64,000 nt of DNA from Tetrapyrgos nigripes (lineage: Eukaryota; Basidiomycota; Agaricomycetes; Agaricales; Campanellaceae), in NCBI GenBank assembly GCA_013368315.1, contig JAACJM010000280.1:41325-105324 (forward strand). The letters run 5' to 3'. Each line of letters starts with the position of its first letter. The first letter of the stretch is position 1. The notes beneath the pieces are model-generated. The model searched no databases. It saw only the letters and a list, made by a program, of their open reading frames with translations, and was not told the origin of the DNA. The translations under genes were made by a program, and so were the position numbers. Below, in pieces: positions 56,767 through 64,000 of the stretch.

Positions 56767-58546
56767 ATGAGCAACTACCGCCAAGAATCTCCCCTCACCG
56801 ACGTTGAAGGTCTTCATTTTCGGTACCTAACGTCTGTCTGTCTTTCCCCTCATTGTCATTCATGCTTATATTATTTTTTTAGGTTGAGTCCAACTCCGCC
56901 TGATGGTTCGCGTCACCATGGCGCTGTGGCGTTTCAACGTCTTCCTGCTGTTTCGGTACCGTGCGTTTCCTCCAATATTTCTTGTGAAAGGTCAACCTAT
57001 TTTTCCTTTTCTTTAGCTCCTCCGTTCTTGCGAGTACCTCAAGCAGAGAGAGATCACTGTAAGTTAACATTTCCTTCCAAAATTGATGTCGTTTTTCTAT
57101 ACCTATCCTCTAGTTCACGGACAGCAACATCTACGCTTCCAAAACCTGGTTCTGCGAAGTATAATGCTATGTCAGGTGTAACCTTCCGGTACGCAAACAG
57201 ATTGTATTTGTATCTCATTGCTCTGATCTATCATTAGACCTGGTAGCCCAGTAAAAACTGACCATCAGTTCAGCTTCGGTTCTCACGATGAGGAGGGCGA
57301 TATTGCAGACAATGAAGTAACAGATCGCACTGATACCAAGCGCGGGTAAGTAAGCGGTGTACATATCACACTTCGTTTCTGTGCTGATTGCTTTCTATTC
57401 AGTCGTAAACCAACCAAGAAAATGCTTGAAACAGCGTAAGTGTTTTTTTGTTCTACTCTTAGACTCAGCAGTCCTGTATTCACCCGCCTTTTGTAGTGTC
57501 ATTGAAATCTCCACCGAGTCCGAGTCTGAACAGGTCCGCAAAAAATCCAAGTCAAAGAAAAGGTGTGTCGATTTCTTTTTAGTACTTGCGTAAACGTAGT
57601 TATTAATGAATACTGAAACAGAATGCCTAAATCCTCAGGCAAAACGCGAGGGTCCACCAAAAGGTATGTATCAAAGTATTATTTGTTACTACGCAACCTG
57701 AATACTCTCTAGCTCATATGACCTTGATCTATCTACCCATCCCACAAGCAACGACACTGTAGACCCAGCCCCTAGTGGTCGAAAGCATCAACGTTCTGCT
57801 ACCAAACGCAAGGGGGATATCACAGGTGTTTCCGAACTTCCCCAACGTCGCAGTACTCGTTTACGCCTGGCTGAAGACAGCAAGTACGTCTTTTCCTTTC
57901 CTCTCATAGTCATTTTTTTGATTCATAGTTGAATTCAGGGTCAACGATCCGAGTGAAACATTGGAATATGTTGATACGCCCGAACGTCAGCTGTCTCCGA
58001 GTTTGCAGTCTCCTAAGGGTCCTACTGCTAGCAATCCGGCACAGGGCTCCACTAATGAAGACCATACACTCGAGTCCGTTGCTGATGGTTCCATTGAGTA
58101 CTTTTTTTCTTCTGCCCGGTTGTAAGCCAATGTTGACACGTAGATGTAATAGATATGTTAGCTTGCCTCCAGTCATCAACCGCATTTTTAAAAGCCGTCT
58201 TCAAGTGCGTTTCCTCAGACCTTTTTATTTTGAACTAGCAGCACGTAAACCGGCAAATGAGTGCGTCCATTTACTTTACTTCTAGCCCTTCACATTTTTA
58301 ATTCTGTAATAGGTACATTGCGACAAGAATGATTGTATACTCAGTCGTCCGCGTGGCGTCATTTACTATGGTTCAAACCATTTTACAGCAAGAGTTATTA
58401 CCGAGAACAAAGGCTGCTTTTTCTATGATGGTTTACAAAATAATGGTCATTATATGTGGAACGGAGCATTGAATCTCTCTAATCTGAATTTCAACAATTG
58501 CAGAGCCAAGATGGCAATAATGGCAATATATGCTCTCGATTCCTAA
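56767..58546 (+). CDS. Multi-exon gene with charged nuclear-type N-terminus, ten consecutive phase-2 introns
   Basis: Proposed exons are 56,767-56,822, 56,883-56,960, 57,017-57,058, 57,114-57,188, 57,238-57,345, 57,403-57,435, 57,497-57,562, 57,622-57,663, 57,713-57,883 and 57,939-58,097, then an exon from 58,144. Exons 2-10 are all multiples of three. The encoded protein starts MSNYRQESPLTDVEGLHF and is Ser/Pro/Lys-rich with basic runs (KKSKSKKR, GRKHQRSATKRKG) suggesting nuclear location. The C-terminal exon (about 58,320-58,546) reads RPRGVIYYGSNHFTARVITE, then FFYDGLQNNGHYMWNGAL. This is a globular end of a type I associate with agaricomycete transposon-linked hypothetical proteins. The joins between 58,203 and 58,320 are unresolved, so the 3' part could be broken. 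Function unknown. Confidence 0.55.
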
Positions 58547-59087
58547 AAAAGGACTCGTACTTGCCACTGTATGCAGTGGCCCACACAGACATATTCTATT
58601 ACAACGCCTATCTCCTGCTCTACCTGCTTCAAACCATTCTCCAAGTCCTGAGTGCAGCATGTTCTGACTTTGTGAGTCAGAAGTCACTCCTACCGACTGA
58701 CTAAGAGCCAATTGGAACACGTACAGCGAAAGTACGCTTTACGCACACGTGACTGCCAAAATCTCTAACCGTCAACGCCTAGAATGCAACGACCAACAGC
58801 CCTAACAACAAGATGTCGAAGCTTAGAACGAGTATTCCATCCAGTCTTTTATGCTCGACTTTAGCCTCCTCTATGTCTGCCCAGTCATCGCATATGGACG
58901 TCCGCATTCACGTTCCTCCGATGTGTTTGCGAGGAGCTCAAGTCAGGCGGGTACCACGAATTAGTTTGAGATTGGAAATGGCGGGATGATGGAGTCGTTG
59001 GGATTTGAGGTTGAAGTCGGACGATTGAGAGGGGAAGGTGAGTTTGTCTGTGACAATATAGACTAATACCTGAGACAGTGACTCTCA
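58547..59087. other. Intergenic, no supportable gene
   Basis: No conserved frame is seen. The duplicon starts at 59,088. Confidence 0.4.
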
Positions 59088-62000
59088 AGTTGAAGCTGAC
59101 GACGAGAGCACTAGGTGAGTTTGTATGTGTCCTCTTCGGTTGCTGTAGACTCAAACTCTTGCGCTACGTTCCGCATCTATGTCAAGTAATCTTCCACTTT
59201 TCCGTCAATATCTACATTGGATTTCCTCCCGCCTTTGCTCCCCGCCTTTCCCGACCACGTCAACACCATCTTACATCCAGCCTTACCTCATACTACCAAC
59301 AATGTCGTCCTTCGTCTTTTCCCCTCCGAGTCTCTCATGGAAGCATCCAAGGGATTTAGGATACAGGATGGACGGTCCCGCAAGTCGTTTTCATGGAGCA
59401 TCTATTGAAAGCATTAGAAGGGAAAAGAGCGAGGAGGGAAACGCAGGAGGAGTGGGGAAACAGAAGAACACCCATCAGGGGGGAGGGCTGACCTTAGGAT
59501 AATGAGAGAGGGGTAAGAAAAGAGGGATTCGAGAAGGGGAGGTTACGAGATTTGGAAGTGGACTGCGACTGTCGGGAAGGTGGGGAAGTGGGTTAGGTGA
59601 CGAATTGGATCAGCGAGCCCAGGACGGGCTAAGATGAGACGTGAAGTGAGGGATACGTGTGTGTGCGAGTGGATGGGGGAGAGGGGGAAGTGGGGAATGG
59701 CGCAATTGAAAAGAAGGATAGCTGGATTGTATAAGATTCTAGGTGAGTTCATCTGTCATGAAACGTGTTCGCATGCTAACGTACGATTATTACTATGAAG
59801 GATCTCGACATCCCTACGCCTCATATTCCGTCCCCACTCTATGGCCTCGCCTCTCCTCTCCTCTCCTTCCTCTCAATCAGCTTTCACCTCAATGATATTC
59901 TGTATCCTCTATCCGTTCTCACCGCTGGATAGCTTCACGGGATAACCCAAACCACTCCAACTATTCAGGAGCCTTTTTCCCCGTTTCTGTCCTCACCTAT
60001 GCCTCCACTCTCTTCCATCTGTCGTCTACTCCTCTCTTTCTCGCACTCGGCATGAGTCGATTAATGTTATTTAGTAGAAGGGAGACGGGTCGCTTAGTTG
60101 AGCTAAAGCTCTCGGTACGCGTCGTCTACCACTGATGCTGCTGAATGCTTACGGAGCATGCTGTACTTATTCTCGGCCCTGTTCCACTACGATGGGGATC
60201 CACCTATGCCATTCCGGACGGATAGGACATATAAGAACACGGGGTAATCGAATATACCAACTATATATCTATTACTTATATCAGTACCCTTGAGGCTGTT
60301 TTGCAGACTCGAAGTACTCTAAGCGAGCAAATCTTTGGGGGGAACAGGGATTCACGAGTTACGTGGATTCGGACTATGCGAGCTCTGCTCTTCGTCCATC
60401 ATTTATCATCTCTACCATTTCCCAGTCTCATTCGTCCTGTATGTTTCTGACGCAGGCTCAAACTCCCAAGAATCAGAATAAACCGCCGAGGCGTGTCATC
60501 TCGCATTGCTTGTGACAACTGTCAGTGCCATCGTCGCAATTCATCTCAACATTGTAAACGTCCAGTCGACACCGTTCAAATCGAAACTGCCCAAGCGATT
60601 ACTAGAGAACTCGAGGATTGTCTTTTTTTTGAAGTAAGCTATATCCTCTGAGTCATCGTTTACTTATGTATATTTCTGACGGATAGCCTGCACTGATAGT
60701 GTATTTGTTCCTAGTTCGCAGTTCAATGAATCTGAAGCAAGTGGGCCGAAAGAGAGCCTTCCGGTCATTGTTTGGATCCACGGTGGGGGGCTCTTTTTTC
60801 TTTCATCGCACTACCTATATTGAGTCTCCTGTTCAATTCAATTTGACCGACTTGATCCGTCCGATCTACACGTACTCTCGCAGCTATCACTTAGGCAGCG
60901 GCTCCCGTGCTGGCTTCGCCACAGGTGGCTACGACGGTGACGATATTCAAATAGATGCTGGTCGAGAGGCTATTGTTGTAGGTATTCAATATCGTCTCGG
61001 CTTATTTGGATTTTTGGCGGGCAGCAAGTTGAAGGAACAAGGAGATTTGAATGTTGGGTTGCGTGAGTGCTACTTCAGTATGACCAGTAATGGAGGAGGA
61101 GGTACTTGACCGCGTATGGCACTTCGTGCTGCAGTGGGTTCGAGAGCATGTAAGTCCAGATTCTTTGGACGTTTTGGTCCACATTGGCGTAAGTATTCTA
61201 ATGTTTTGCATTATGTTAGATCTCCAAATTCGCTGGCGACCCATCGCGTGTGGTCATCGGGGGAGAATCTGCTGGTGTGCTGCATTACTTCAATCCTTCA
61301 ATTCTTTAATCTTCCTTCTCTTTAATAATGTTTTTCATGGCCACTTTTCAACCCATCTACCATCGACTGGGCGATCTTACGCGACTTTCATCATTTAACT
61401 CGATTTCGAAGGTGCTGGATCCATACTTAATCATCTCACTGCAAACGATGGACAAACTAGTCCTCCATTGTTCCACGACGCTATGCCGAATTCTATGTAT
61501 CTTCCTCTGATTTATCCCTATAATGATACGATGCCTGAGGTGAGTTATTGATTTACTGTGGGGATGCCTTTGGTGTTTACTTGCAGATACGATAGACTAT
61601 CTACTCTCTGGCCCCGCAAAAAACGGAGTCCAGGACAATAATTGGTTCAGGGAGCGATATCAAGATCAAACTTACTACCATCATGTCCCCACCTCCAGCC
61701 TCTCAGATGCTCCGGATACGCTGACCTGCCTGCGTGGAACAGATATACTGTTCGTCCTATTCCCTGCAACCCATCCAACCATCTGTCGGCCATGCTTCAA
61801 TTATATATAATGCTACGACACGATGCCCTCCCACCACGCTTCCACCTTACGCTCGTTCTGGACGCTTTTGACCTCTTGTGCCCAAGAGGATGTCAAACGC
61901 CAACAACGAGACAGATTAAGCAACAAGGCTTCTGGACAGTCTGGGATGCTTTGACGTCCCGCATTAAATTTGACGAGGTGTGCGGCATAGTCTCGTTTCA

Positions 62001-62337
62001 AGTTTGACCTGCTAATAAAGGTGTTGCCCTCTCTTCTTTGTAGACGAGTCCTCGTGGGTATGCTTATCTTGTCAATATGTCTCGTGTGCAGTCTCGGTTT
62101 TAGTCTCGGTTTTTCAACTTTCGTCGTGGTGGTCTCAGTTGTCGTACCAGCAGTGGCAGCTCGTTGCAAAGCCGGAAGTATCTTTTCTGAAACGATGCAG
62201 GGCTGGTAAGAGGCAGAGGGGAAAATAAATGAGGAGGAAGAGATCGGAATTCGGGCTCTGGGCACCGTGCTACGCTGGGAGAGATGCCAAAGGCTTCAAC
62301 GAGCATGATGTCATAGGTGTCTTGAGACGGTGATGTA
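59088..62337 (+). repeat. Esterase duplicon, copy B (3.25 kb)
   Basis: Nearly identical to 29,502-33,883 but without the two hAT MITEs, whose empty sites are at 60,183-60,190 and about 62,131-62,145. It shares the upstream frame region (59,179-59,502), the esterase exons and the 3' block. Confidence 0.92.
60571..61529 (+). pseudogene. Type-B carboxylesterase, degenerate (copy B)
   Basis: The same signatures as copy A are in the same order: EDCLFFE near 60,620, VIVWIHGGG near 60,765-60,790, IVVGIQYRLGLFGFLA near 60,975-61,020, LQWVRE near 61,130 and GGESAG at 61,261-61,275. A possible extra donor (GTAAGTCCAG) follows VREH. Joins after LNVGLR fail as in copy A, so the inactivation predates the duplication or the true splice pattern is unusual. 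The open-frame core of 136 codons (60,699-61,109) is identical in the two copies. Confidence 0.7.
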
Positions 62338-62927
62338 TTTAATTTCAAAGGTCGGACAAATGTGCATTTTGTATTTGACCACTAGATCGTAAACTCAGAT
62401 GAGAATATTACTCACAAAGATCTACAAAATTGTAGTCTTTTAAAGCTACTTTACAATAATCTAATCATTGCTGTAAGTGACTCTATGGATTATCATCCAT
62501 ACATATTTATTTATCCTTCGCGCAGGACCCCAGGGCTGTCCATGCACTCCACACGCCTCCACGGCTCACATCACTCGCGCAGGACCTCAGGGCTGTCCAA
62601 TGCTTCCTCCCTCATATCCATATTCCATTTCCTCCTGCCTCAACTATATGTTTTGTTTCAACCTCTCATTCATGTTACCGATTTTCTCCTCGTAATCTTA
62701 ATCTATCTACTGGTTTCCATTTCCCCATACTTATCCCCTGTTTCAAGCAGTATTATACTTATACACCCGAGAGACTCGCTTTATTCCCCCTACATCTTTT
62801 CACTCACACTCATGAGTCTCTCGGGTATGCAATATGCTCCATTCATCTTTTTACTCTAACTCACGAATCTCATAGTTCTAGTTGACTTCGAGTCACTAAT
62901 TCAATACATCGCTTTGCTCACCGCTTC
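62338..62927 (+). promoter_or_regulatory. Leader region of the retroelement ORF with direct repeats and a perfect hairpin
   Basis: CGCAGGACC(C/T)CAGGGCTGTCC occurs at 62,521 and 62,579. ACCCGAGAGACTC (62,765-62,777) and GAGTCTCTCGGGT (62,814-62,826) form a perfect 13 bp stem with a 36 nt loop, about 100 bp before the ORF. The region is T/C-rich, as in fungal retroelement leaders. Confidence 0.55.
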
Positions 62928-64000
62928 ATGGCCCCTAAAGCTGCACCTTCTGGTGAAACGAACCCGAATACCACTAGTTCCGAAGGCTCCACTGCTCCTA
63001 CCTCTGCTCATACTGAAGGCTTCAGTTCTCGGGGAAATTCCGCCATCACTTGTGCTGAAGATCTAGCCGTTCAGGCAGAATCATTTATCAACAGCGCTAC
63101 ACAGTCATCCAGTACATCCACCCCTAATGCAACCCAAGCTCAGTCTACTAGAGCGTCTGACGGATCATCCTCTCAACCAACTGCCCCAAATACCCAGCTC
63201 TCCGAGCATGCATGGCCGAGATCAAACATTTTGAGTCTGGGCAATGTACCAAGTTTGAAGCCCTCACCTGCATGCATAGATACATCATCAAAGCTATGCC
63301 AGACCCGAACCGACAACGCAAGAGTACCTACGAAATGTATTTCAACTTACTTGAGCAATCCGACCATAATCTCCAAGCAGCACAATCTCGAGCAGCAGAC
63401 ATCATCCAGTCTAGCGGGTCAAAGAAGTGATGCCGTGAGGATGAGGATGAGAGTGGCTCAGATGGAGAAGGATCTATTGGAGATGAGGGCGGAGACGATG
63501 CAAACTTTATTAGCCGGGAGAAGGTGGACAAGAGACTTCTTGCATGGACTTGGGAAGAAGGGGAGGGAGCCCCACAATGGTTCATCTCTAAATTGAACGT
63601 GGAGAAGACTCGACTCACACTCACCAATTGGCTCCGTGACCCCAAACATGCTAAAGCCTCAGTCTGTTCCAGTCCATCACTCATCGAATTCCCCGACTCC
63701 GAATGGAATAACCTCTTCAATGGCAAACATATCGACTTTGATGTCCTCCTCTCGTTTTCCAGTTCAGTCAAATATGACAACAAACCGACCTACAAGCTCA
63801 GAGATGGAGCAGAGATCAAACTCCCAGGATCGAGAATGCTGTCGAAGAGAGTTAGGACTCATGGGGACTGGACAATTGCCTTTGGGATGTATGAAGACAT
63901 TATCAAATTCACATTGCCATGGAGAGAAGGAGAAATTAGGGCTTACGGACGACACATTAACGATCTCTTCAAATCGCACCCTGACTCTTCCCAACACATC
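62928..64000 (+). pseudogene. Retroelement gag-like ORF, broken, cut by window end
   Basis: It begins MAPKAAPSGETNPNTTSSEG, a Ser/Thr-rich start. Near 63,195 a one-base shift moves coding to the frame ALRACMAEIKHFESGQCTKF, then a UGA at 63,428-63,430, then in the same frame CREDEDESGSDGEG, TWEEGEGAPQWFISKLNVEK, SLIEFPDSEWNNLFNGKHID and THGDWTIAFGMYEDIIKFTL to the end of the window. The EFPDSEW..IL/LF.GK..D and later W-(T/I)-IAF pattern is one I associate with gag-like proteins of agaricomycete retroelements. The superfamily cannot be set because RT lies outside. Two lesions suggest an inactive copy. Confidence 0.55.

Overview
This window is nuclear DNA of a filamentous fungus, most likely an agaricomycete basidiomycete. 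The evidence is the dense 50-60 bp GT-AG introns, a NACHT-WD40 (NLR-like) gene with near-identical WD40 repeats, an ABC-F ATPase of the ARB1 type, and heavy decay by DNA transposons. Nothing bacterial or viral is seen and no rRNA, tRNA or CRISPR array was recognised. Most of the window is repeat-rich accessory DNA; only one large gene looks intact.

Layout. 1-5,930 and 24,192-28,405 are the arms of a large inverted repeat that differ mainly by insertions in the left arm. Between them (6.7-23.9 kb) lies a transposon graveyard: seven copies (counting one in the left arm) of a GTAAACGC-rich non-autonomous Mutator-like family, two of them complete with 9-10 bp target duplications and both inserted in one KOW-domain pseudogene; a decayed GCM-type Mutator-like transposase; a hAT element with a BED-like zinc finger; a nested palindromic foldback; and three copies of a TATA-bracketed hairpin module.

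29.5-39.2 kb holds one copy, and part of another, of a duplicon carrying a broken type-B carboxylesterase. A further copy lies at 59.1-62.3 kb. The copy at 29.5 kb is about 1.1 kb longer, almost exactly the summed length of two later hAT MITE insertions whose empty sites survive in the other copy. Between these copies sits an internally deleted ARB1-like ABC-F gene (minus strand) with a 2.2 kb intron between the Walker B strand and its aspartate.

39,822-44,532 is the best gene: a 1,486-residue STAND/NLR protein (helical N-terminus, NACHT, 13 WD40 repeats plus a degenerate one). A leader fragment of the same gene, with its start codon lost, follows the esterase copy at 33.9 kb, so an esterase-NLR block may have been duplicated.

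47.3-52.5 kb is again mobile DNA, including a hAT inserted inside another hAT with target duplications for both. 54.8-58.5 kb has a divergent pair of agaricomycete-type genes, one decayed and one with ten consecutive phase-2 introns. The window ends in a gag-like retroelement ORF (62.9-64.0 kb, cut by the window edge) broken by a frameshift and a stop codon and preceded by a perfect 13 bp hairpin.

The genes do not form a pathway. The coherent themes are a fast-evolving NLR locus, duplication of its surroundings, and a layered transposon history that can be ordered from nested insertions and empty sites. Exon boundaries and family calls come from reading the sequence by eye, without database searches.
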